This document shows positions 25,747 through 34,810 of a stretch of DNA of 64,000 nt, in pieces. A program made the translations under genes and the position numbers. This stretch comes from Candidatus Thorarchaeota archaeon MP8T_1. GTDB taxonomy: Archaea > Asgardarchaeota > Thorarchaeia > Thorarchaeales > Thorarchaeaceae. The notes beneath the pieces were generated by a model. That model was not told the DNA's origin and searched no databases. It saw only the letters and a list, made by a program, of their open reading frames with translations. Each line of letters starts with the position of its first letter. The first letter of the stretch is position 1. Where the stretch lies: contig PJER01000002.1 of assembly GCA_002825465.1 (NCBI GenBank), positions 1 through 64,000 on the forward strand. Direction: 5' to 3'.

Positions 25747-25864
25747 GAAATCCCTCCAATGGGAGTATTAGTATTCGAAAGTATATCAATTCACCTAGAA
25801 ACATCTTGTCTTGAAATTGTGCCAAAGTTTGATAAGCCGCGCATTCTCCACATGCTAGAAATCG

Positions 25865-28516
25865 GTGTTTATGGTGCCAGTCTTACATTGCCCTAAGTGT
25901 GGCTCACGACTTGACTTCAATAAAGTAGAAGCAGGTTGGTATATTGGTTGCTCTACATGTAATATTGAGGTACTAGTTGATGGAAAGGACAAGGACCTTT
26001 TCGATGCTTATGAGGGGTATAGTGAAGAGATCAAACGTAGTGCATTTGATACTGATGCTGCAAAGACAGCAATAAGACGAGAAAAATATCTTGGGACTGG
26101 AGCTGGTAAGCAAAGGAAGAAACAACGGCGAGACCGTATGTCTAGAGTACAATCAGAGGCTGCAATAGAGAAGCTTGTTGAAGAAGGTGGTCGAGCCATT
26201 TCTGATCTACCCGAAACATTACACAATTTGATTACAGCTGGTCGGGATTATCTGGTCAAGTATGAATACATGCCTGCTACAGATGCGGAATATGGTTGCG
26301 ATGTTTCTTCACTTGGGATACCAAAACGCTTGGTGGAAAAGCTGCATGCGAAAGGAATCAAGACACTCTACAAATTCCAAGAAGACTCCTATAATGCAAT
26401 AAACAATGGAGAAGATGTGGTCATTGCCGCACCTACTGCCCAAGGGAAGACTGAGGGATTCATATTACCAATTATCCGAGAGCTACTCCTTTCTGTACAA
26501 GAGTCCTTTGCCAGTCCTGGTGTGCGAGCACTGCTAATATATCCAACAAAAGCACTAGCACGAGACCAATACGATAAGGTCAAACAGCTTGGAAGAGCAG
26601 CAAGTCTCAGCGTTGCAATCTTTGACGGAGATGTCTCTCAGAACGAACGAAGTAAAATCTATGAGAAGCCTCCTGACATTCTCCTTACAAATCCAGATGT
26701 TCTACATTATCACTTGGGGTGGATGCAATCTCGCCTTGTTCCTCTACTTGCTACAGTGAAATTCGTTGTTCTGGATGAGATTCACCTGTATACAGGGTCA
26801 ATGGGGACTAATGTATACTATATCTTGAAACGTTTAGAAATGGAGTCCGGCCGATTCCAGAAGATTGGAGCCTCTGCAACCATAGCTAACCCAAAAGAAT
26901 TTGCAGAGATGCTATTTGATACCGATGTAAAACTAATCGAGTCAACTACTGCAAAACGTGGTCCAATTCACTTCCTGATGTACTATCCCGGAATGAGAAG
27001 CAAATACAGTATGATTGTAGACCTGGTAGGGATGTTGCAGACAGGTGATTTCAAGACACTTGTATTTGGAAATACGCACTCTGAAGCAGAAGTATTGAAT
27101 ATGCTCCTTGGAGATATTGGAGTCAAGTCCATGGTTCATCGAGCAGGGCTCTCAAAGAAATATCGAGGAGAGGTTGAGGATGATTTCAGGTCTGGGGATT
27201 TGCCTGTTATTGTATCAACTCCGACCTTAGAGCTCGGGATAGATATTGGAGACCTCAATAGTGTGGTAAGTATGATAGTATCAATTACTCGATTGACACA
27301 ACGTATTGGACGTGCTGGTCGTAAAGGCCAGGAAAGTGTAGCTATTCTTGCTCTTAGAGAGAAAGATCCCATCTCATCCTTCTATCGCCATGACCCTGAC
27401 AAATATTTCACTGACATTGATGCAGCATATCTTGAACCTGAGAACGAAGTCGTCGGATACTACCAACTGATTGCGGCTGCAATGGGTGGGAAACTAAAGG
27501 TCTCTCAATTTCAACGCCACAAGAACATCATCAATAAATTGGTTGAGGATGATATTGTTAGGATTCATGATGATGCTGTAAAAGTAGTCGATGCTGACAA
27601 TGCACGAAAAGCTTGGCGGGGCTATAGTATTCGTGGTATTGGAGATACTGTACAGATACGACTTGAGAAGAAGAGTCTTGGAGAACGTTCAATGCCAATG
27701 GCAGCACAAGAACTGCATCCTGGCGCGATCTATTTGCATGGTGGAAAAAACTACATGTCAGTTGATTTCAAGCACACCCCTGGATTGGGTCGGGCCACTG
27801 TTGTACCATACAAGAACCGAAGTATCTATACAAAACCGCTCTACTATACAATGCCCAAGATAATCGAGATTCTTGAAAAAAGTAAGATCCTAGGTCTCAA
27901 CGCGGTATATTGCACTCTTGAAATGACACAGACAGTTGAGGGTTATGTCAAGAAAGAAACTAGGTCTGGCGACATCGTTGGACGGGCAGACCTATCCACA
28001 CCTTTGGTATATACATACCAAACACGCGGGTTTGCAATAACTGCTCCTGAGCCGGTGAAATCAGTCAATGATTACATTGCAGGGAAATATGCACATCTAG
28101 ATGGTCCACAGATGACTCCTGGAAATCTGTATGGTGGGTCATTCCATGCATTAGAGCATGTGCTCATAGAATCTAGTGACATGCTCACCGGTGGCGGCAC
28201 CCGTGAGATTGGAGGCGTTTCTATGGGTGACTCTGGAATCATCTTTGTCTATGATGGAAGCCCAGGCGGTAATGGGGCATCGAAACTGCTCTTTGGAAAG
28301 CTAGATGAGGCATTTAGGAGAACAAAGACAATACTTGAGAAGTGTGAATGCAACACTATAGATGGATGTCCGCTATGCACCTATTCATATCAGTGTGGTA
28401 ACAACAACAGTCCATTATACAAGTTAGGTGCTCTTGAGAGTGTAGAATTGATTCTCTCGAAAGTTGAGACTACCGTCGATACAGATGGATATGCTGGGTA
28501 CCAACCACTTGTTTAA
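25865..28516 (+). CDS. DEAD/DEAH-type SF2 helicase with C-terminal DUF1998 (MrfA/Hrq1-like)
   Basis: 883 residues. An N-terminal zinc ribbon (CPKCGSRL, CSTCNI), then helicase motifs in order: APTAQGKTEG (I), LDEIHLYTG (II), GASATIAN (III), QRIGRAGRKG (VI). The C-terminal DUF1998 region ends with a four-cysteine cluster (CECNTIDGCPLCTYSYQC). Relatives act in DNA repair or as 3'-5' DNA helicases; the exact substrate here is unknown. It starts at a GTG at 25865, or at the ATG at 25871. Its stop lies 16 bases before the ArcS start, suggesting a shared transcript. Confidence 0.88.
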   Translation: MFMVPVLHCPKCGSRLDFNKVEAGWYIGCSTCNIEVLVDGKDKDLFDAYEGYSEEIKRSAFDTDAAKTAIRREKYLGTGAGKQRKKQRRDRMSRVQSEAAIEKLVEEGGRAISDLPETLHNLITAGRDYLVKYEYMPATDAEYGCDVSSLGIPKRLVEKLHAKGIKTLYKFQEDSYNAINNGEDVVIAAPTAQGKTEGFILPIIRELLLSVQESFASPGVRALLIYPTKALARDQYDKVKQLGRAASLSVAIFDGDVSQNERSKIYEKPPDILLTNPDVLHYHLGWMQSRLVPLLATVKFVVLDEIHLYTGSMGTNVYYILKRLEMESGRFQKIGASATIANPKEFAEMLFDTDVKLIESTTAKRGPIHFLMYYPGMRSKYSMIVDLVGMLQTGDFKTLVFGNTHSEAEVLNMLLGDIGVKSMVHRAGLSKKYRGEVEDDFRSGDLPVIVSTPTLELGIDIGDLNSVVSMIVSITRLTQRIGRAGRKGQESVAILALREKDPISSFYRHDPDKYFTDIDAAYLEPENEVVGYYQLIAAAMGGKLKVSQFQRHKNIINKLVEDDIVRIHDDAVKVVDADNARKAWRGYSIRGIGDTVQIRLEKKSLGERSMPMAAQELHPGAIYLHGGKNYMSVDFKHTPGLGRATVVPYKNRSIYTKPLYYTMPKIIEILEKSKILGLNAVYCTLEMTQTVEGYVKKETRSGDIVGRADLSTPLVYTYQTRGFAITAPEPVKSVNDYIAGKYAHLDGPQMTPGNLYGGSFHALEHVLIESSDMLTGGGTREIGGVSMGDSGIIFVYDGSPGGNGASKLLFGKLDEAFRRTKTILEKCECNTIDGCPLCTYSYQCGNNNSPLYKLGALESVELILSKVETTVDTDGYAGYQPLV

Positions 28517-28532
28517 AATGAGGATGAAGAGA

Positions 28533-30467
28533 ATGACAGAGTTTCGAGTCGGTCGAGGTCATGATGGTCCTGCAAGAGTTGGAGAGTATATCATGGGTGA
28601 CACTACCTTTGAGACTCCTCTTCTCATAGGTCCTGTGATATCAGGAGCAATTCCACTCCATTATAGAGCATTAGGGCGTGATTCAGGATCAACAAGTCCG
28701 ATGATTGTATCTGTTCCATTTAGTATGAAACCCGAAGAATTAGTTGATGCTGAAGTGAGTGATTCTGATTCAATACTATTACCATCTCTTCCATCCTTTG
28801 CTTCTCTGGCTGAAGATGCAGGTATCCTACTTCTACGATATCAACTTGAATTCATTGATAAAATTCAAGACAGGTTTGATACATCAAGTCTGATTATTAG
28901 AGTTCCCGAAGTGATTCATTTGGAGGAATTCAAATTATACATTCAGGAGTTCCATTCCAGGGGAATTCGTGCAGCAGCTTTCACCTTTGATGGACTTCTA
29001 GGAGCTTCAGACTTACAGTCTATTGCCGCGAGAAGCGTTCTGCCAACCTCTTGGTTATCCATCGCCCTCGGGAAAATTCCTCCTTCACTTCTTCCTCTTC
29101 TCTATTACGTTGGATTTGATATCATAGATAGTGGTTATGCATTAGAGGCTGCAGCAACTCGATTCCGTCTTTGGAGAAATGACATTGAACTCATCGAACA
29201 AGGAAAATCCCATCGATATTGTTCATGTATCAACTGCGTTTCATTTACTGATGAAACAGAGTCTAGGCTTGTAGAAACTCTGCAGAATCACAATTTAGAT
29301 ACTTTTTCTGAAGTTCAATCTGAGACCCTTCATGCAATGGAAAAGGGACGCCTTCGCTGGCTGGTTGAGTCTACGACTCATGTGAATCCAAATCATGCGT
29401 CTTTCCTACGGGAAGTCGACAAACAAAGCTACGATTTCCTCGAAGAATTCACACCGACTACTGGAGCTGATGTCGTTCCCCTAATTGGACCTGAATCATA
29501 TAATTCTCCAGTAGTTCGTAGATATCGTGAATATCTCGAATCTCGATACTCCCCGCCACCCGGGAAGAAAATTGTACTACTCCTTCCATGTTCTGCGAAA
29601 AAACCATATTCCGATTCCAAATCCCATCGTCGTTTTCTAGAAACGATAGAAGGTGCACTTGGAAATACTGTAGGGAATGTAGCACAGGTAATTCTCACAT
29701 CTCCCCTTGGAATGGTGCCAAGAGAGCTTGAACGAATTTTCCCAGCTGCAAATTATGATATTCCAGTGACTGGGGACTGGGATGCAGAGGAGACCCAACT
29801 TGGTGCTGATGCACTGGTCTCATATCTGAATAAAATGGACTCTGACGTTACTGTAGTAGCTCATGTTTCTGGGGGCTATCTTGGAATTGTTAGAGCTGCT
29901 GAAGGTAGGATCTCTCAGAGTATAATCTACACTACTCCTGACACCTCTGCCTCCAGTAAGGTTTCCCGTCAAGCGTTATTTGAAACACTGGTCGACCTCA
30001 AAGATATACTAGATCTCAAGGGAAAGCCTCCTTCCCAACTTGAAGAGATAATGCGCGCTACAGCTGATTTCCAGTTCGGTTCTGGAGCAGGTAAATTACT
30101 AATTCCTGACAATGCTAAGCTAGGTGGAAAACCATACCGTCAGATAGTCTGTAGAATAGATAGAGAACAAGTTTGCTCATTTATTGCTGATGTTGGCTCA
30201 ATATCTTTGACATTGGGTGGTGCCAAATTATTAGCCCCTCTAAAGCGGTATTGGGTCCGATTGGATGCATCGCAAGTAAAGGGTGGGTCTATCTTTGCTG
30301 TTGGAATTAGCGAAGCGGACCCTGATATCCGACCAGGTGATGAGGTAATCATCCTGAATAATGATAACCATGTCGTTGCTGTTGGTAAGAGTGAGATGTC
30401 TGGGAGGGAGATGTGTGAACTCCCACGTGGACGCGCGGTTACTGTTCGACACAAACTGGAGGGCTGA
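28533..30467 (+). CDS. arcS: Archaeosine synthase alpha subunit ArcS (TgtA2-like)
   Basis: 644 residues. N-terminal TGT-like barrel (ETPLLIGPVISGAIPLHY), a middle region with cysteines (CSCINC), the diagnostic LLPCSAKKPYSDSKSH motif at about residue 350, and a C-terminal PUA domain (IRPGDEVIILNNDNHVVAVGKS). ArcS adds lysine to preQ0 at position 15 of archaeal tRNAs, and the product is then cleaved to archaeosine by its radical-SAM partner, which is the next gene. The ATG at 28533 has GAGG nine bases upstream and avoids overlap with the helicase. Stop and next start are three bases apart. Confidence 0.88.
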   Translation: MTEFRVGRGHDGPARVGEYIMGDTTFETPLLIGPVISGAIPLHYRALGRDSGSTSPMIVSVPFSMKPEELVDAEVSDSDSILLPSLPSFASLAEDAGILLLRYQLEFIDKIQDRFDTSSLIIRVPEVIHLEEFKLYIQEFHSRGIRAAAFTFDGLLGASDLQSIAARSVLPTSWLSIALGKIPPSLLPLLYYVGFDIIDSGYALEAAATRFRLWRNDIELIEQGKSHRYCSCINCVSFTDETESRLVETLQNHNLDTFSEVQSETLHAMEKGRLRWLVESTTHVNPNHASFLREVDKQSYDFLEEFTPTTGADVVPLIGPESYNSPVVRRYREYLESRYSPPPGKKIVLLLPCSAKKPYSDSKSHRRFLETIEGALGNTVGNVAQVILTSPLGMVPRELERIFPAANYDIPVTGDWDAEETQLGADALVSYLNKMDSDVTVVAHVSGGYLGIVRAAEGRISQSIIYTTPDTSASSKVSRQALFETLVDLKDILDLKGKPPSQLEEIMRATADFQFGSGAGKLLIPDNAKLGGKPYRQIVCRIDREQVCSFIADVGSISLTLGGAKLLAPLKRYWVRLDASQVKGGSIFAVGISEADPDIRPGDEVIILNNDNHVVAVGKSEMSGREMCELPRGRAVTVRHKLEG

Positions 30468-30469
30468 GA

Positions 30470-31552
30470 ATGAGTGATATACTAGAAGAAATGCAGGTCC
30501 TTGTAAAGGAAGTCGCATCAAAGTCACGAGGTAGTTCGATAAGTAAAAGACGAGTCAAGAATCCAAATCGGCCAGCTGCTGCATGGACTACAACAGCCAG
30601 AATTGGAAAAGAAACAGGTACAGCGCTTTCGATTGTGTTATCCACACAAGGATGTGCTCATGCTCGTGGGAGTGAAGGAGGGTGTACAATGTGTAGTTAC
30701 CTACTTGATGGTACCGGGACAAATCCTTCTCCTGATGAGCTCTATAATCAATTCCTAGAATCAATGAAGAAAGTTGAGCAAGCGATTTCACCTCTGTCGA
30801 TCAAAATCTATACAAGTGGCAGCTTTCTTGATATTGATGAGATTCCATCTAATGCGCGCAATCGAATATTATCTGTGATAGCAAATGATGCTCGTGTTAA
30901 GGAAGTCGTTCTAGAATCACGTCCTGAGTACGTTCATGATTCCATCTTAAAGGATGTACGAGAGACTCTCGGAGACCGTACAATAGAATTAGCTATGGGT
31001 CTTGAGAGCAGTAGTGACTTGGTAAGGTCTCTGTGTATCAACAAGAATTTCGATTTTGCATCGTTCAAAGAAGCTGTAGACTTGGGCAAGAAATATGATC
31101 TGGGAACTCGCGCGTATGTACTTTTGAAACCTCCATTTCTCACAGAACGTGATGCCATTATTGATTCCAGGAAAACAATAACTGATGCAATCAACGCTGG
31201 AGTTTCAACCATTTCACTGAATCCAGTTAACGTTCAGAGAAACACACTTGTTGAAATTTTATGGAAAAGTCAGAATTATCGACCACCTTGGCTTTGGTCA
31301 ATTATCGAAGTTCTCAGCCATGCCCACTCAATATCGAATGGAAAGGTCAATATTGTATGCGATCCAGTTGCTGCAGGTAAAATACGTGGTACACATAATT
31401 GTGGCAAATGTGATGATACAGTGGTTAGTGCAATTCGTAAGTTCTCTCTAGATCAGAACATATCTGCTTTTGATGGATTACATTGTGAGTGCCAAACTCT
31501 ATGGAATCATATCCTAAAACACGAAGATGTTTCACTACATGTACATCGGTAG
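30470..31552 (+). CDS. raSEA: Radical SAM archaeosine lyase RaSEA
   Basis: 360-residue radical-SAM enzyme with cysteines C62, C72 and C75 (GCAHARGSEGGCTMC), the spaced arrangement of the RaSEA family, then LESRPEYV and GLESSSDLVRS in the barrel. It splits the preQ0-lysine adduct made by ArcS to form archaeosine (G+15), which stabilises the tRNA elbow. GGAGG overlaps the end of ArcS, consistent with translational coupling. ArcTGT, which inserts preQ0, is not in this window. Confidence 0.88.
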   Translation: MSDILEEMQVLVKEVASKSRGSSISKRRVKNPNRPAAAWTTTARIGKETGTALSIVLSTQGCAHARGSEGGCTMCSYLLDGTGTNPSPDELYNQFLESMKKVEQAISPLSIKIYTSGSFLDIDEIPSNARNRILSVIANDARVKEVVLESRPEYVHDSILKDVRETLGDRTIELAMGLESSSDLVRSLCINKNFDFASFKEAVDLGKKYDLGTRAYVLLKPPFLTERDAIIDSRKTITDAINAGVSTISLNPVNVQRNTLVEILWKSQNYRPPWLWSIIEVLSHAHSISNGKVNIVCDPVAAGKIRGTHNCGKCDDTVVSAIRKFSLDQNISAFDGLHCECQTLWNHILKHEDVSLHVHR

Positions 31553-31622
31553 ACTAATCACAAAAGTCATAAACTAACTAAATTGCGATGCATCAGTCTG
31601 GGATAATTTGAGGTGGATAATA

Positions 31623-31958
31623 ATGTCTAGATACGAGACCCGTGTTAAGGTATGGTTTTACAGTGAAGGTGCTTCACCCTCTGTAATTGTAAAGAAACTA
31701 CTTGCTCTTGGATTCAAACCTCTACGAGGTGCCTATGATTTTGTCTACTTACATTCTGAAGAGGATATGACTGAGGAAGATATAGGCTCAGCTATTCTTG
31801 AGATATCAGATGCGCTTCACAAGGCACTGAATGGGTTTAAGGTTCTATATAATCTGGACACACGCATTGCCGAAGATGATTCCGATATCATCCCCTTAGA
31901 GGCAATTGATGCTGAACTTGAAGAGACTCGAAAAGAACTCGAAAGTTTGGGAGAATAA
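31623..31958 (+). CDS. Small archaeal hypothetical protein
   Basis: 111 residues from the ATG at 31623, which has GAGGTG nine bases upstream. A possible alpha/beta fold (TRVKVWFYSEG, VIVKKLLALGFKPLRGAYDFVYLHS) with a long C-terminal acidic helix (DAELEETRKELESLGE). The N-terminal half resembles a ferredoxin-like beta-alpha-beta unit, but I cannot assign a family. It is followed by a strong hairpin terminator. Confidence 0.6.
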   Translation: MSRYETRVKVWFYSEGASPSVIVKKLLALGFKPLRGAYDFVYLHSEEDMTEEDIGSAILEISDALHKALNGFKVLYNLDTRIAEDDSDIIPLEAIDAELEETRKELESLGE

Positions 31959-31975
31959 TTTTTCAAAATGAAAAT

Positions 31976-32010
31976 TTGCTGCGGGGATTTTCCCGCAGCA
32001 ATCTTGTTTT
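31976..32010. terminator. Bidirectional terminator between convergent genes
   Basis: A perfect ten-base-pair stem TTGCTGCGGG/CCCGCAGCAA. On the plus strand it is followed by TCTTGTTTT; on the minus strand by ATTTTCATTTTG. It separates the small hypothetical protein from the DUF11-rich protein. Confidence 0.75.
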
Positions 32011-32016
32011 CACACA

Positions 32017-33804
32017 CTAGATTGAGGTTACTTCTGGCTCGCGACGTGTGTATTCGCCTTCGCCTTGTACAGTAACCTTCATTTTCTTCTTGTCACCTGG
32101 GTTCATTCGAGCCCATTTCCAGACCATATTATTTCCATCTGCAACACTAACAATTTCTGGCTGGTCGTCTTCAGGATCAGTTTCAACATACTCGAAACCT
32201 GAAGGAATCCAATCTGTCATTACAATGTTCTCTGCAGTGACTTCTCCATTATTGGAAACCACAAGAACAATGATGTACTCACCTGCACCAGAACCCTTGT
32301 TGATTGCTTTCTTAGTTGAGATTGCACGCTTCTTGTAAATGACTCCAAGCTTATGTCCATCTTCTGGACTCGCTGCTTCAGCTGGAATCCCTGTAGGATC
32401 GATATTAGCAGTGCACTTGATTGGAGATGGGTATTCTTTCTCTGGTCGGTTTCTCCACGCCATAACCGCATAATTGATCTTGACACTCTCGCCAGGTTCA
32501 AGTTCTCCAACAGAGTTCTTCAAATCCTCGATCCGGAAGGTTATCCTATGAGGCTCCTCTGGATCTTGGTCTTCAGGATCAATAGTGAACTCATATGGGC
32601 CTGTGAATTCTTTGCCCTTTACCCAAACACTGATGTGTTCGGTAGTAGGAGGCATGACATCATCAGGGAGATTATCCTCTATAAGGATATCATTGAGTTT
32701 CGCTGTACCAGAATTAGTTACTTCGATGGTGACCTCTACAGGTGTCTTATCAAAACTGTTCACTGCTGGTGGGTCGAACTCTTTAGTGTAATCAATCTTG
32801 TAAACTGGGATTTTCTGCGAGGCTTTCTCGGTGGTTCCCAAAACTCTCTTTTTAATTACTCTGACCGGGGTGTATAGAATTTCTTGAGTGCATTTTGGAG
32901 TCTCTTTGCTTTCAGTCTGGAATGATGCTGACCATTCCTGATCTGGTTCAAGCTCGACACTGGGTGCAGCATCAATCATCTTTACCTTTTGCCCGCCTCC
33001 CTCTGGAGTGAGATAGACCTCTGCTTTGTCTAATCTAACAACCATATCACTCTCATTTGAACATTCAAGGGTGCATTCCCACTGATTTGGTTCAGTTTCA
33101 GCAGTTTCAATTCCCATGAGAAATTCGGTAAGCGCAGTTAAATCAGGATTTAATTTGGATCTTTGTTGGCCTTCCCCTCTGTATGAGAGAACAATCTCAC
33201 CAGCGCTCTTAGGTTCAGTATCAAATACTTGACCTGTCGCTCCAATGACCAGATTGGTGTCTTCATGAGGGTAGATTACGAAATCTTTCCAGAAGATTTG
33301 CTTTGTTCCTTCATCATATTCAGCCTCACCTGATTTTGCTGAAAGAATTTCGATGTTAGAAAGCTCGGGAGGGATTGTCTTATTGAGAATGATATTGTCA
33401 ATCTCGCCATCAGTCTTATTCTTGATTGTGATGGTGATTTTAACAGGATTGTCCTTTTTATGCACATACGCTCCATGTGGTTTATCTGAGTCAACATCAC
33501 CACAGGTGTCAAAGACTTCTGTTAGAGTCACAATTGGTGCTTTCACATTTACACCATATCCGCTTTCCCAAGTTCCACCAACATCAATTTCTCCAGCTGA
33601 TAATGACTCTTTATTGATGTCTGTTGCATCTCTGGAATCATCAAGGTGGACTTTGACGTTCCAGATTCTACTTCTCTCTGAAACGTTGATGACACTCAAT
33701 TTACCGGTGACTTCGACTTTATCAAGCTCACTGAATTCTCCCAGTGTAGTCTTTTCAGACTCCTCAAGGTCGATAATCACGTTCTTTTTTGTTTTCTCAC
33801 TCAT
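32017..33804 (-). CDS. DUF11/Ig-like multidomain protein without export signal
   Basis: 595 residues made of several beta-sandwich repeats of the DUF11 type, e.g. NPVKITITIKNKTDGEIDNIIL, TPVEVTIEVTNSGTAKLNDILI and YIIVLVVSNNGEVTAENIVM. DUF11 repeats are normally in surface proteins, but here there is no signal peptide, lipobox or membrane helix: the N-terminus is MSEKTKKNVIID and the C-terminus REPEVTSI. It must be cytosolic or use an unrecognised export route. Acidic overall. ATG preceded by GGTG. It follows the beta-lactamase-fold gene in the same direction by 73 bases. Confidence 0.8.
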   Translation of the reverse strand: MSEKTKKNVIIDLEESEKTTLGEFSELDKVEVTGKLSVINVSERSRIWNVKVHLDDSRDATDINKESLSAGEIDVGGTWESGYGVNVKAPIVTLTEVFDTCGDVDSDKPHGAYVHKKDNPVKITITIKNKTDGEIDNIILNKTIPPELSNIEILSAKSGEAEYDEGTKQIFWKDFVIYPHEDTNLVIGATGQVFDTEPKSAGEIVLSYRGEGQQRSKLNPDLTALTEFLMGIETAETEPNQWECTLECSNESDMVVRLDKAEVYLTPEGGGQKVKMIDAAPSVELEPDQEWSASFQTESKETPKCTQEILYTPVRVIKKRVLGTTEKASQKIPVYKIDYTKEFDPPAVNSFDKTPVEVTIEVTNSGTAKLNDILIEDNLPDDVMPPTTEHISVWVKGKEFTGPYEFTIDPEDQDPEEPHRITFRIEDLKNSVGELEPGESVKINYAVMAWRNRPEKEYPSPIKCTANIDPTGIPAEAASPEDGHKLGVIYKKRAISTKKAINKGSGAGEYIIVLVVSNNGEVTAENIVMTDWIPSGFEYVETDPEDDQPEIVSVADGNNMVWKWARMNPGDKKKMKVTVQGEGEYTRREPEVTSI

Positions 33805-33877
33805 CTAATGCACCCATTGTCATTTTTCACTCAGTCAGGGAGTTTACTGGCCTCCATATTCATCTCGCTGATGAATA

Positions 33878-34591
33878 TCAGTTTAGCTCGTATCGAAACT
33901 CGTTACCTGCGGCCCATTGAACAGTTAGAACTTGGTTAGGTTCCATTACAACTGGTGTGGTTCCTTTACTAAATTGTTCAAGGTATTTTGCAAATTTCTT
34001 TGGTTGATCCTCTTCAGTCCAACGCATTGGAATCCCAATACGTGGCTTAGCATCAATGCAAAGACTAACTGCATCTTTCACCTGGAAAGTAGCTCCACCT
34101 CCAACTGGGACTATAAGCAAATCCATTTCCAGACGTTCAAACAGACCGCGAATAGTGCTATCGCCAAGATAGCCTATCCTCATGCCTCCCATTTCAATGA
34201 TGAGACCAAGATTATCAATATGTCCTCCGGTTGCTTCATCAATTCGAGAGAGTGCGTAACCAGTAATCGTTATGTCTGGTACCTCATAGGGTACTTCAGG
34301 TTCAAGAATATGGAGTAACCATGGTTTAACACCTTGTTCTCCTGCTTTGTCTGCGGTGCCCTTGTTTCCGAGGAACCAGGCTTTCGAGTTGACTGCAATT
34401 GTTGCTGCATTACCAATGGCATCATCTACATGATTAGTGGCAATTACTATCCTAGCTTGAAAATCATCAGGGACTATAGGTTTGTCATCTATAATTCCTG
34501 GGTTCAAAAGAACTGTGTTTCCTTTTGCTTCCAATGCAAATGATGTGTGTCCGAAGTATGTAATGTTAAGCAAACAATCACTTCCCGTCAT
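33878..34591 (-). CDS. UlaG-like metallo-beta-lactamase-fold protein lacking metal ligands
   Basis: 237 residues with the UlaG-type layout: ITYFGHTSFALE at the start, IGYLGDSTIRGLFE in the middle, LLIVPVGGGATFQVKDAV and IGIPMRW near the end. The HxHxDH motif is degraded to NHVDDA, the usual DP after the first strand is NP, and the PMHY histidine is Arg. Only the GD aspartate is kept. Hydrolase activity is improbable, so it may bind a ligand or nucleic acid. A nine-base-pair hairpin (33856-33878) lies at its stop codon. Confidence 0.75.
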   Translation of the reverse strand: MTGSDCLLNITYFGHTSFALEAKGNTVLLNPGIIDDKPIVPDDFQARIVIATNHVDDAIGNAATIAVNSKAWFLGNKGTADKAGEQGVKPWLLHILEPEVPYEVPDITITGYALSRIDEATGGHIDNLGLIIEMGGMRIGYLGDSTIRGLFERLEMDLLIVPVGGGATFQVKDAVSLCIDAKPRIGIPMRWTEEDQPKKFAKYLEQFSKGTTPVVMEPNQVLTVQWAAGNEFRYELN

Positions 34592-34810
34592 CAGCTCTAA
34601 TACACGGTCGAGCCAGAATCACTGCTGCTATAATTTCTGAAGAAATAATTCATAATAAGGAAATTGCGTCTAAATGCATCCGTAGGAGGTTCCAAAGCGC
34701 TCTTTTTATTATCTCTTCTCCACCGAGTGCTACCTTTTTATGATTGGGCTAGGACAAGTTGTTGATGGATTCTAGGTCCTTGCAAGCCTGTGTGGAGTGA
34801 GTTGTATTCT

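Noticed and set aside
33856..33878. Nine-base-pair inverted repeat ATATTCATC/GATGAATAT
   Set aside because: It has no T-run and sits at a stop codon; too little to call it a terminator or operator.
34592..34810. Possible non-coding RNA in the 220-base gap before nurA
   Set aside because: Only scattered T-runs and a TATA-like sequence are visible; no stable conserved structure or boundaries can be supported.
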